This document shows positions 26,197 to 32,792 of a stretch of 32,792 nt of DNA, piece by piece (the first letter of the stretch is position 1; each line of letters starts with the position of its first letter). Position numbers and translations under genes: made by a program. Origin of the DNA: Paraprevotella xylaniphila YIT 11841 (lineage in GTDB: Bacteria > Bacteroidota > Bacteroidia > Bacteroidales > Bacteroidaceae); assembly GCF_000205165.1 (NCBI RefSeq), contig NZ_GL883818.1, forward strand, positions 1-32,792, written 5' to 3'. Under the pieces are notes generated by a model. It was not told the DNA's origin. It ran no database searches and saw nothing but the letters and a program-made list of their open reading frames with translations.

Positions 26197-27198
26197 TTAC
26201 TGGCTTGGCAAGTTATTCATATCTTTTGGAATATTATATCGTTCGACGAAACTTTTGACGATTTCTGTATATTCTTTAGCATATTTTAGATAAGAATCGG
26301 CATGTGTCGCGCCTTCCACGTGCCATAGCTCTTTGATGCCCTTCTTGGCGGCATACAGGCTGTCACCCATCCAAGTCGGTACGAACGTGTCTTCCGTACC
26401 GTGAATGAACAACATGGGAAGTCGGCATTTTTTCACTTGTTCCAGTGGCGAGGCTTCCCGGAAATCCCATCCGTAACGCAGGCGTGTAGCCCAACTGGCC
26501 AGATGGAGCAAGGGAAAAGCGGGCAGGCCGAACTGGTTTTTCAGTTCTCCTGCGTATTCATCCCACACGCTGGTATAACCGCAGTCTTCCACAAAGCAGT
26601 TCACGAAAGGCGGTTGGGGTTCGCCGCTCACGCATAGGGTCGTAGCCGCTCCCATGGAGATGCCGTGTACCACCATGCGGGTCTGGGAACCTTCCGGGGC
26701 AAACAGTTCGTTGGCCACTTCCATCCAGCGTAACACATCAAGGCGGTCTTTCCATCCCATTTGGATGTGGTCGCCTTCGCTCTGTCCGGCAAAGCGGAGG
26801 TCGGGGAGCAATACGTTGTAATGCAGGTCGTGATTGTATAAGTAAGCGATGTGCAGCATACGCACGGCATTGTCGGTATAACCGTGTACGGCTACGGCTG
26901 TATGAGCCGTCAGGGTGTCTGCATAAAGGTAAAGGGCGTGCAGCCTTACTCCGTCTTCGGCAAGGATAAACGTATCCCGCAAGGCGTTTTCCCGTTGCAG
27001 GCTGTCTACCCAGTGCGAAAGGAAAGGGTAGTGCTCATACATGAAAGCGTATGACATTTCGAGATTCTTTCCCCGTTCGTTGCCACCGGCCTCCAACGCG
27101 TACCATTGCAGGTATAGCGTGCTCCCCGTCAGTGTGAGTACTAATAAGGTGAGCACGGTCCAGAAGATCCGTTTGAACTTGTTCTTTTCCTTGTGCAT
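26197..27198 (-). CDS. Membrane-anchored alpha/beta hydrolase, serine hydrolase
   Basis: A 333-residue protein with a single N-terminal membrane anchor (~10-29) and the rest probably outside the cytoplasmic membrane. The alpha/beta-hydrolase core has AVAVHGYTDN (oxyanion hole region), the nucleophile elbow GISMG with Ser181, FIHGTEDTFVP with Asp270 as acid and EGATHADSY with His299. All three members of the triad are present. The sequence fits the broad serine hydrolase group (peptidase S9/BD-FAE-like); substrate unknown. It lies 4 bp after aroE and 12 bp before the TPM gene, in the same leftward unit. Confidence 0.85.
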   Translation of the reverse strand: MHKEKNKFKRIFWTVLTLLVLTLTGSTLYLQWYALEAGGNERGKNLEMSYAFMYEHYPFLSHWVDSLQRENALRDTFILAEDGVRLHALYLYADTLTAHTAVAVHGYTDNAVRMLHIAYLYNHDLHYNVLLPDLRFAGQSEGDHIQMGWKDRLDVLRWMEVANELFAPEGSQTRMVVHGISMGAATTLCVSGEPQPPFVNCFVEDCGYTSVWDEYAGELKNQFGLPAFPLLHLASWATRLRYGWDFREASPLEQVKKCRLPMLFIHGTEDTFVPTWMGDSLYAAKKGIKELWHVEGATHADSYLKYAKEYTEIVKSFVERYNIPKDMNNLPSQ

Positions 27199-27202
27199 GT
27201 CG

Positions 27203-27949
27203 TCAGTCTTCGCTGTGCCAGAATTCCCATCCGGCGTATGCTTGGAGAATCAGCATCTCCAAACCGTTTTTGGTGATGGCACCTTGTTCCCGTCCTTTTC
27301 TGAGAAAGAGGGTCTCTTCCGGATTGTAAACCAAATCGTACAGTAGGTGGTTGCGTCCGATGGCTGCATAAGGGAGTGCCGGGCACTCTTCCGTATGAGG
27401 ATACATCCCCACCGGGGTACAGTTTACAATCACTTTGTATTCGTCCATGATTTCCGGTGTGAGTTGCGGGTATGTCAGCGAATCCTCTTTCGGGTTACGG
27501 CTGACAAAGCGGGTTTCGATGCCCAAGCGGTGAAGTCCGTAGCGTACAGCTTTAGAAGCCCCTCCTGTACCTAATATCAAGGCTTTCCGGTGTATCGGTT
27601 CCAATAACGGTTCTATCGAGCGGGTGAATCCGATGACATCCGAGTTGAAACCTTTCAGATGCGTTTTCCCTTTCCGCATCCCGATTCGTACGACGTTGAC
27701 AGCCCCGATATGGCGGGCTTCCTCGCTCAACTCGTCCATGTAAGGAATGATTTTTTCTTTGTAGGGGATGGTCACGTTGAGTCCGCACAGATTTGCGTTT
27801 TCTGTGATGATTTCCGGAAAGCGTTCGATAGAGGGAATCTCAAAATTGACATATTCGGCATCAATCCCTTCGTTCTTGAACTTTTCATTGAAAAAGTCAC
27901 GCGAGAACGAATGTCCTAAAGGATAGCCGACTAAACCGTATTTATCCAT
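27203..27949 (-). CDS. aroE: Shikimate dehydrogenase
   Basis: A 248-residue NADPH-dependent enzyme of the aromatic amino acid pathway (3-dehydroshikimate to shikimate). The shikimate site shows GYPLGHSFSRDFFN, NVTIPYKEKI with catalytic Lys64, and EARHIGAVNVV. The NADPH domain has LGTGGASKAVRYGL (glycine-rich loop, GxGGxxxA) and NCTPVGMYP. The length is short for the family (~265-290) but usual for Bacteroidetes. It lies 11 bp after ubiE/menG and 4 bp before the alpha/beta hydrolase. Confidence 0.93.
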   Translation of the reverse strand: MDKYGLVGYPLGHSFSRDFFNEKFKNEGIDAEYVNFEIPSIERFPEIITENANLCGLNVTIPYKEKIIPYMDELSEEARHIGAVNVVRIGMRKGKTHLKGFNSDVIGFTRSIEPLLEPIHRKALILGTGGASKAVRYGLHRLGIETRFVSRNPKEDSLTYPQLTPEIMDEYKVIVNCTPVGMYPHTEECPALPYAAIGRNHLLYDLVYNPEETLFLRKGREQGAITKNGLEMLILQAYAGWEFWHSED

Positions 27950-27960
27950 GATGTGAATGC

Positions 27961-28695
27961 TTATTTGGTGGCAAGATACATCGTGCTGATGCCGAAAGTG
28001 AAACGTTTGAAACGCACGTCGCCGAAACCGGCTTTCCGGAGTATGCCCTGCATGACCTCTCCTTGAGGGAAAGCGGCCATCGTGGCCGGCAGGTAAGAGT
28101 AGGCACTATGGTCCTTGGAAACCAACCGGCCAATCAGCGGCATGACGATTTTGGCGTAAACAGAGAAAAGTTGTTTCATGGGGAAACGGTGGGGAGAACT
28201 CAGTTCAATGATTAACAGATGTCCGCCTGGTTTCAATACCCTGCACATTTCCCGTAGTCCCTGGTCCAGATGTTCGAAGTTGCGTACGCCATAGGCCACG
28301 GTCACGGCATCGAACGTGTCGTCGGCAAAAGACAACGCTTCACAGTCCTCATGTTGGAAGCGGATGATTCCGTCCAAATGCAACGCTTCCACTTTTTGCC
28401 GTCCTATTTGCATCATGCCCTCGGAAATGTCTACTCCCGTGATGGATTGCGGAAAAAGCCTCCGGGCAGACAAAATGGCAAAATCGCCTGTCCCCGTAGC
28501 AACATCTAAGATTCGGCGGGGGTGAAAGGGCGACAAAGAGTCGACGGCTGTGCGCCGCCAACTCTTGTCGATGCCCCATGAAAGGAAATGGTTCAACCGA
28601 TCGTAAGAATGGGCGATGCGGTCGAACATGCGCTCCACTTGTTCACGCTTATGGCCTTCGTCCTTGTAGGGCTTTATCTTTTCTTGTTCGTACAC
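27961..28695 (-). CDS. ubiE: Demethylmenaquinone methyltransferase (MenG/UbiE)
   Basis: A 244-residue SAM-dependent methyltransferase that converts demethylmenaquinone to menaquinone, the respiratory quinone of Bacteroidales. [22 protein letters not shown] matches the UbiE opening signature. [15 protein letters not shown] is the SAM-binding motif I, and [32 protein letters not shown] matches the UbiE signature. NatureServe-style naming of this family is ubiE or menG; here the menaquinone role is more likely because no ubiquinone genes are known in the order. It lies 10 bp after purC and 11 bp before aroE. Confidence 0.93.
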   Translation of the reverse strand: MYEQEKIKPYKDEGHKREQVERMFDRIAHSYDRLNHFLSWGIDKSWRRTAVDSLSPFHPRRILDVATGTGDFAILSARRLFPQSITGVDISEGMMQIGRQKVEALHLDGIIRFQHEDCEALSFADDTFDAVTVAYGVRNFEHLDQGLREMCRVLKPGGHLLIIELSSPHRFPMKQLFSVYAKIVMPLIGRLVSKDHSAYSYLPATMAAFPQGEVMQGILRKAGFGDVRFKRFTFGISTMYLATK

Positions 28696-28705
28696 CTGTC
28701 GTGCC

Positions 28706-29653
28706 TTATTTCTGGTTCAAATATTCGGTGACGTTCTTTTCGATGCGTGCGGCCAAATCGTCATGGTCGTCGGCCTTGTTGAACTTTTGGCCTACGATAT
28801 GCTCGTACAGCTCTATATAGCGGTCTGACACGCTGTTTACGTATTCGTCCGTCATTTCCGGCACTTGTTGGCCTTCCTTGCCCATGAAGTTGTGGTCGAT
28901 GAGCCATTGGCGTACGAATTCCTTGGAAAGTTGCTTCTGGGCTTCGCCTTTTTCAAACTTTTCCTGATACCCGTCTGCGTAGAAGTAACGGCTGGAGTCG
29001 GGCGTATGGATTTCGTCGATGAGATAGACTTTACCGTCTTTCTTGCCGAACTCATACTTGGTATCCACCAATATCAGTCCCTTTTCCGCAGCCATTTCCG
29101 TGCCGCGGGCGAAGAGGGCGTAAGTATATTTTTCCATCAGTTCGTAGTCTTCCTTGCTCACGAGTCCTTGGGCGATGATTTCTTCCTTAGATATGTTTTC
29201 ATCGTGTCCGGCATCGGCTTTCGTGGTAGGAGTGATGATCGGGGTGGGGAACTTCTGGTTTTCTTTCATGCCTTCGGGCAACTTCACGCCGCAGAGTTCG
29301 CGGCAACCATTCTGGTATTCGCGCCATGCCGAGCCGGTCAAATACCCGCGGATAATCATTTCCACGCGGAAGCCTTCGCATTTCAGTCCCACGGTCACCA
29401 TCGGGTCCGGAGTGGCCAGTTTCCAGTTGGGTACGATGTCGCTTGTGGCATCAAGGAAAGTAGCTGCAATCTGGTTCAGCACTTGGCCTTTGAAAGGGAT
29501 TCCTTTGGGCAGAATCACGTCGAATGCCGAAATACGGTCGGTGGCTACCATGACCATCAGTTCGTCGTTGATGTTGTACACGTCGCGTACTTTTCCGTGA
29601 TATACGCTTTGCTGTCCCGGAAAGTTAAAATCAGTGTGAGTTAAAGCTTTCAT
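28706..29653 (-). CDS. purC: Phosphoribosylaminoimidazole-succinocarboxamide synthase (SAICAR synthetase)
   Basis: A 315-residue ATP-dependent ligase joining CAIR and aspartate in purine synthesis. [11 protein letters not shown] opens the ATP-binding region, followed by [53 protein letters not shown] and [14 protein letters not shown], all typical of PurC. The length fits the longer PurC form of Bacteroidetes. The cluster thus holds two purine genes, purC and purM, separated by aroE, ubiE and envelope genes. It lies 37 bp after phoH and 10 bp before ubiE. Confidence 0.96.
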   Translation of the reverse strand: MKALTHTDFNFPGQQSVYHGKVRDVYNINDELMVMVATDRISAFDVILPKGIPFKGQVLNQIAATFLDATSDIVPNWKLATPDPMVTVGLKCEGFRVEMIIRGYLTGSAWREYQNGCRELCGVKLPEGMKENQKFPTPIITPTTKADAGHDENISKEEIIAQGLVSKEDYELMEKYTYALFARGTEMAAEKGLILVDTKYEFGKKDGKVYLIDEIHTPDSSRYFYADGYQEKFEKGEAQKQLSKEFVRQWLIDHNFMGKEGQQVPEMTDEYVNSVSDRYIELYEHIVGQKFNKADDHDDLAARIEKNVTEYLNQK

Positions 29654-29690
29654 ATCTGTTTTCTTTTTGAAGTTGAAGTTCTGTTTGTGC

Positions 29691-30713
29691 TCAGTTGTCG
29701 CCCCAACCCGTCAAATCTGTGATGACGAATGATTCTTCGGATTGTGGTTTTTCGGTACTGCGCTTATGTGCGGAGACCTTCCTGTCATGCTTTTCGTAAG
29801 CTTCCACGATGCGGGTCACTAATTTGTGGCGCACGATGTCTTTTTTGTCCATTTCTATAAAAGCGATACCCTCCACGCCTTTCAGTATGGACGTGGCTTC
29901 GGCCAATCCTGAACGTTGGGATGGTGGAAGGTCTATTTGCGTCATGTCTCCGGTAACAATCATTTTGGTGTTCATTCCCATACGCGTCAGGAACATCTTG
30001 ATTTGTGCCGTAGTCGTGTTCTGTGCTTCGTCCAATATGACCACCGCGTCATTGAGGGTGCGGCCGCGCATGAAAGCCAAGGGAGCGATCTGAATGATGT
30101 TTTGTTCCATCATTTCCTGTAACTTCATGGTAGGAATCATGTCCTGCAAGGCATCATAAAGCGGTTGCAGGTAAGGGTCTATCTTGTCTTTCATGTCACC
30201 CGGCAGGAAACCCAGTTTTTCACCGGCTTCCACAGCGGGACGGCTCAAGATGATTTTGCGTATTTCTTTGTTCTTTAAAGCCCTTACCGCTAATGCGATG
30301 CTGGTGTAGGTCTTGCCCGAACCGGCAGGTCCGATGGCAAAAATCATATCGTTGTTTTCGTATGCTTTGACCAATTTTTGCTGGTTCTCGCTACGGGCGG
30401 TGATAGGTTTGCCGTTGACGCTGTATACAATGACGCCTTCTGCACTTTCTTTCGGGGTCTTTTTGCCTTTGATGATGGCCAATATGTCTTCCTCTTTCAG
30501 GCTGTTGTATTTTACACAGTGCTGTTCGATGGCCATGATGTTTTCTTCAAAAGCACACATTTCCTCTTCGTCGCCCATTACTTTGATGATATTGCCGCGG
30601 GCCACGATGCGCAATTTGGGATAGAGCGCCTTGATCATTTGTATGTTGGTGTTGTTTACCCCGTAGAAAATAACGGGATCCACGTCTTCCAATACGATAT
30701 GCTTTTCTATCAT
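29691..30713 (-). CDS. phoH: PhoH-family ATPase
   Basis: A 340-residue cytoplasmic PhoH-like ATPase. Walker A GPAGSGKT (128-135), Walker [10 protein letters not shown] (224-232), [16 protein letters not shown] and [13 protein letters not shown] are all typical. The first ~110 residues form the small N-terminal alpha/beta domain ([19 protein letters not shown]). Relatives are linked to phosphate starvation and RNA metabolism; the biochemical role is not settled. It heads the leftward unit and is divergent from the DUF5715-like gene, with a promoter box just upstream. Confidence 0.93.
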   Translation of the reverse strand: MIEKHIVLEDVDPVIFYGVNNTNIQMIKALYPKLRIVARGNIIKVMGDEEEMCAFEENIMAIEQHCVKYNSLKEEDILAIIKGKKTPKESAEGVIVYSVNGKPITARSENQQKLVKAYENNDMIFAIGPAGSGKTYTSIALAVRALKNKEIRKIILSRPAVEAGEKLGFLPGDMKDKIDPYLQPLYDALQDMIPTMKLQEMMEQNIIQIAPLAFMRGRTLNDAVVILDEAQNTTTAQIKMFLTRMGMNTKMIVTGDMTQIDLPPSQRSGLAEATSILKGVEGIAFIEMDKKDIVRHKLVTRIVEAYEKHDRKVSAHKRSTEKPQSEESFVITDLTGWGDN

Positions 30714-30729
30714 TCGCTTAATTTTGCCG

Positions 30730-30737
30730 CAAATTTA
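30730..30737 (-). promoter_or_regulatory. Promoter -7 box for phoH and the following genes
   Basis: Read leftward this is TAAATTTG, an exact TAnnTTTG match, 16 bases before the phoH ATG. A clear -33 TTTG is not seen at the usual spacing. It lies in the divergent region shared with the DUF5715-like gene. Confidence 0.5.
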
Positions 30738-30747
30738 AGCATTAAGT

Positions 30748-30777
30748 TTTGAATTCGCCACGTTTTCCGTATCTTTG
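30748..30777 (+). promoter_or_regulatory. Promoter of the DUF5715-like gene (-33 and -7 boxes)
   Basis: TTTG at 30748-30751 and TATCTTTG at 30770-30777 fit both Bacteroidetes promoter elements, with an 18-base spacer (usual 19-21). Transcription would begin near 30782-30785, which rules out any start codon before about 30790 for the gene downstream. Confidence 0.6.
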
Positions 30778-30798
30778 TGCTGCAAAATAAAGAAAACG

Positions 30799-31620
30799 TT
30801 GAGAAAACTCAAGAGAGAAATATTTTGGGGAATGGCGGGGGTGACCGTCTGTGTGTTGGGCGTGGTGCGCTGTGTCAATCCGGCGGTGGTGGGTGAAACG
30901 GTTGGTGTTTCATCTGTTCCGCTTGATTCTTCAGTGCAGGCCGTCGTTCCTGATTCGAAAAAGGAGTCTATTGAGGTTGTCAGGAAAACGGGGTTGCATA
31001 CACCTTATTCCATACCGGTTTTCAAAGAAGCGGACGGTCGGCCATTGAAGAGTAAGATCTATAGTGTACCAGGGTTTGGACGTACGTTTCCCGACTTGCA
31101 GGATGTACATATCGTGGCGGCCCGGAAATGGGGCGTTTCTCCGGTGGAGGATCGGGAAGAAGCGGAGATGAGGAAAGATGAACTGGTCTATGTGGGCAGC
31201 AATCCTTATTACACGATGGACAAGCAGATGTCTTATTCCATCCCTTATCTGGTGCCTCGGGCCAGTGACCTTCTGCAAAAAATCAGCCGGAACTTTCTGG
31301 ATTCTTTAGCTATCAAAGACATTCCGCTACATACGTTAATTGTAACTTCCGTCTTGCGTACGGAGAACGATGTGCGGAGGTTGCGACGTTTTAATTGCAA
31401 TGCCTCCGAAGAGAGTTGCCATCGTTTCGGAACGACGTTTGACATTTGTTATAATCGCTATAATACGGTGAGTCATCCCGACAGGCCGGAACGGCGTCCG
31501 GTAAGAAACGATTCGCTGAAGTGGGTCTTGTCGGAGGTGTTGCGTGATTTGCGTGAACAAGAGTTATGTTATGTAAAATATGAAGTAAAACAGGGCTGTT
31601 TTCATATTACGGTGAGATAA
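30799..31620 (+). CDS. DUF5715-like, M15-type putative zinc peptidase, exported
   Basis: A 273-residue protein if translation begins at the TTG at 30799, preceded by AAAGAAAAC. That gives MRKLKREIFWG plus a hydrophobic stretch (MAGVTVCVLGVVRC), a plausible membrane anchor or lipoprotein signal ending at Cys25. The longer frame would start inside the predicted promoter, and the first ATG (30832) would drop the basic N-terminus. The C-terminal half matches the layout of M15 D-Ala-D-Ala peptidases: SCHRFGTTFD (His208, Asp215, SxHxxGxxxD) and GCFHITV (His269) are likely zinc ligands. TSVLRTENDVRRLRRFN precedes them, as in M15. I recall this family as DUF5715 in Bacteroides. A cell-wall peptidase role is inferred. 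Confidence 0.7.
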   Translation: MRKLKREIFWGMAGVTVCVLGVVRCVNPAVVGETVGVSSVPLDSSVQAVVPDSKKESIEVVRKTGLHTPYSIPVFKEADGRPLKSKIYSVPGFGRTFPDLQDVHIVAARKWGVSPVEDREEAEMRKDELVYVGSNPYYTMDKQMSYSIPYLVPRASDLLQKISRNFLDSLAIKDIPLHTLIVTSVLRTENDVRRLRRFNCNASEESCHRFGTTFDICYNRYNTVSHPDRPERRPVRNDSLKWVLSEVLRDLREQELCYVKYEVKQGCFHITVR

Positions 31621-31693
31621 TGCGTTAAACCTTTTTCGTTTGGATGTGTCTTTATAAATAGGAAGAATATTTGTCTATTATATATAAGGTGCA

Positions 31694-32242
31694 ATGAAAA
31701 AGATAGTTCTATGGGGAATGTGTGCGGCCTGTCTGGTTGGTTCGGGGACGGCAATGGCACAGGGCGGGAAAGACCGCAAGGGTGACATGCGATGGGAGCA
31801 GATGATGGAAAAACGTGCGGAAAGATTAGCTGATGAACTGGATTTGAACGGAGATGCACGTTCGGAGTTTCTGGTTACTTATAAAAATTATCAGCAGGAT
31901 TTGATGTCCCATCGCAAGACACCCCTATTTCCGGCAGGCTTGGGAGGGAAAAAAGAATCCGAGTTGACGGAGGAGGAAGCGGCAGAGCGCATAAAAACGG
32001 AGTTTGACCGCAAGGCGCAGCAAATCGTAAATGCGTACAACACGCTTGAAGTGGATAAAAAGTACTATGAAGTCTTTTCTAAAACCATGTCTGCCAAACA
32101 GTTGATGAAAATCTTTGTTCCCGTGAGAAAAATGAATGTTCGTAATGGGGGTAGGCAAGGCATAGGAAGGGGTGGAGTTCGTCCGCCCGGAAACTTAAAT
32201 GGTTTTCCTCAAAATGATTTTGATAGGGATGTCGACTGGTAA
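31694..32242 (+). CDS. Small secreted Spy/CpxP-like helical protein
   Basis: A 182-residue protein with a signal peptide (MKKIVLWGMCAACLVGSGTAMA-Q, cleavage near 22). The mature part is charged and mostly helical: RWEQMMEKRAERLADELDLNGDARSEF, then ELTEEEAAERIKTEFDRKAQQIVNAYNTLEVDKKYYEVFSKTMSAKQLMKIF. A glycine/arginine-rich tail (NGGRQGIGRGGVRPPG) follows. The 'helix, basic turn, DKKYYEVFSKTMSAKQLMKI' pattern is that of Spy/CpxP-like periplasmic chaperone or sensor proteins common in Bacteroidales. It starts 73 bases after the DUF5715-like stop and is followed 38 bases on by a strong terminator. A weak promoter-like match (AATATTTG, 31666-31673) lies in the gap. Family membership is by resemblance only. 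Confidence 0.7.
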   Translation: MKKIVLWGMCAACLVGSGTAMAQGGKDRKGDMRWEQMMEKRAERLADELDLNGDARSEFLVTYKNYQQDLMSHRKTPLFPAGLGGKKESELTEEEAAERIKTEFDRKAQQIVNAYNTLEVDKKYYEVFSKTMSAKQLMKIFVPVRKMNVRNGGRQGIGRGGVRPPGNLNGFPQNDFDRDVDW

Positions 32243-32280
32243 TACCAGTTAGGTAGGGTTGATTTTAAGGTAAAAGGGGA

Positions 32281-32311
32281 GGGAGATTTGCTGTTGCAAA
32301 TCTCCCTTTTT
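32281..32311 (+). terminator. Intrinsic terminator after the Spy-like gene
   Basis: GGGAGATTTGC (32281-32291) and GCAAATCTCCC (32296-32306) form a perfect 11-bp stem with a 4-base loop, followed by five Ts. It ends the rightward transcript. Confidence 0.93.
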
Positions 32312-32465
32312 CGTGTTTGGGTTCCTCTGTAAACTCCCGTATATTTTCCCAAAAAAGGTTTCATGTTTCAGAATTCTCTATAACGGTTTGATGAATAGTG
32401 CTTTATGAGCTGAATTATGGAATCCCCATCTTTCAGCCTTCCTTCAGTTGACTGGCTGCTACCGT

Positions 32466-32548
32466 TGTGCGCCAAACGGAAAATCAATCTCAGGCGAGTG
32501 ATTTTTCAATCTCAGCCGAATGATTTTCGGATGTGCGCCAAACGGAAA
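32466..32548. repeat. 17-bp direct repeat flanking a 22-bp tandem duplication
   Basis: TGTGCGCCAAACGGAAA occurs at 32466-32482 and 32532-32548. Between the copies is a tandem pair of 22-base units (32484-32505 and 32506-32527), both with the core TCAATCTCAG and GATTTT, differing at two to three positions. The copies of the 17-mer are 66 bases apart, three times 22. Confidence 0.85.
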
Positions 32549-32554
32549 GCAGCA

Positions 32555-32586
32555 TTCAGCCCGTCTTGCGCCTGACATGGGCTGAA
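32555..32586. repeat. 8-bp inverted repeat
   Basis: TTCAGCCC (32555-32562) and GGGCTGAA (32579-32586) are perfect inverted copies around 16 bases. TCTTTCAGCC at 32432-32441 is the inverse of GGCTGAAAGA at 32580-32589, so this motif recurs in both orientations in the spacer. Confidence 0.6.
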
Positions 32587-32659
32587 AGATGAAGGATTGG
32601 AAGTTCAGGATGTATCCGTCTTGCTTTGAAAGGGTTACGTGGTATCCTGAAAGATGAAG
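32582..32659. repeat. 13-bp direct repeat
   Basis: CTGAAAGATGAAG occurs at 32582-32594 and 32647-32659, 65 bases apart, overlapping the end of the inverted repeat in its first copy. Confidence 0.75.
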
Positions 32660-32712
32660 TCCATTTCCGGGAAAAGGCATGGAGGAATGAAGGCATGGGG
32701 GTGAACGTAAAC

Positions 32713-32752
32713 GTGCACAAACCTGCGGAACCGTGCGGAAATGTGCACAAAC
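32713..32752. repeat. 10-bp direct repeat with palindromic GTGCAC cores
   Basis: GTGCACAAAC occurs at 32713-32722 and 32743-32752, a 30-base period. The GTGCAC core is palindromic and a third copy follows at 32753-32758. TGCGGAA occurs twice between them. Confidence 0.65.
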
Positions 32753-32777
32753 GTGCACCCTTCGCCGTGCGGCCCCC

Positions 32778-32785
32778 TAACTTTG
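32778..32785 (+). promoter_or_regulatory. Candidate -7 box at the right window end
   Basis: TAACTTTG is an exact TAnnTTTG match, rightward. No TTTG -33 element is seen at the usual distance. It may drive a gene beyond the window. Confidence 0.4.
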
Positions 32786-32792
32786 CCGTAAA

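Larger units (their letters stand above)
32312..32792. other. Gene-free, repeat-rich region
   Basis: About 480 bases to the window end with no credible gene on either strand. The only longer open frames (minus strand, 32459-32758 and overlapping) run across the short repeats, show low-complexity composition and no start signal. The region holds direct, tandem and inverted repeats, listed separately, and a promoter-like box at the end. It is probably a variable intergenic spacer. Confidence 0.7.

Noticed and set aside
32459-32758. A 99-residue minus-strand frame in the right-end spacer
   Set aside because: It spans the direct and tandem repeats, so part of the protein would be repeated noise. 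No homology or start signal is visible.
32466-32758. CRISPR array in the right-end spacer
   Set aside because: Repeat units differ in size (10, 13, 17, 22 bases), spacers are not uniform and there are no cas genes in view.

Overview
The window looks like a chromosomal segment of a Bacteroidales bacterium. The evidence is a fused lpxC-fabZ gene, a Pif1-like helicase with a TPR tail, a DUF4153 membrane protein, PhoH and DUF5715 side by side, T9SS-type C-terminal sorting domains on two secreted proteins, and promoter boxes of the Bacteroidetes form TAnnTTTG rather than TATAAT. The sorting domains hint at a lineage with a type IX secretion system, such as the Prevotellaceae or Paraprevotella side of the order. 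That placement is inference.

Every supported gene between positions 105 and 30713 is read leftward (minus strand); only the last two genes run rightward. From right to left along the leftward block: phoH, purC, ubiE/menG, aroE, an alpha/beta hydrolase, a TPM-domain protein, lemA and purM are tightly packed and probably largely co-transcribed, ending at a hairpin terminator near 23361-23387. A giant secreted FG-GAP/FN3 protein (1606 aa) follows, with its own promoter, a candidate operator and a strong terminator. Next is a lone Rpn-type PD-(D/E)XK nuclease, then prfA, a DUF4153 membrane protein and pyrF, ending at a terminator near 13389-13420. After that comes the lipid A cluster lpxD, lpxC-fabZ, lpxA, then a PRiA4_ORF3-like protein, miaA, a class A penicillin-binding protein and a Pif1-like helicase. 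The block ends with a secreted GH43-like enzyme and a large secreted GH128-like enzyme.

Most of the window is housekeeping: outer-membrane lipid A synthesis, peptidoglycan synthesis, purine and pyrimidine synthesis, menaquinone and shikimate steps, tRNA modification and translation termination. The accessory parts are the two glycoside hydrolases at the left end, the giant FG-GAP protein, the Rpn nuclease and the repeat-rich gene-free right end (32312-32792).

On the plus strand, a DUF5715-like M15-type putative peptidase (probable TTG start) diverges from phoH. It is followed by a small secreted Spy/CpxP-like protein with a near-perfect intrinsic terminator. The last 480 bases hold no credible gene but contain a cluster of short direct, tandem and inverted repeats and, at the extreme end, a promoter-like box that may drive a gene beyond the window.

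I did not find a clearly new multi-gene system. The best leads are the domain architecture of the GH128 protein (a beta-gamma-crystallin-like module before the catalytic domain and a possible H-type-lectin-like module after it), a 14-bp inverted repeat over the -33 region of the giant FG-GAP gene, and the right-end repeat cluster.
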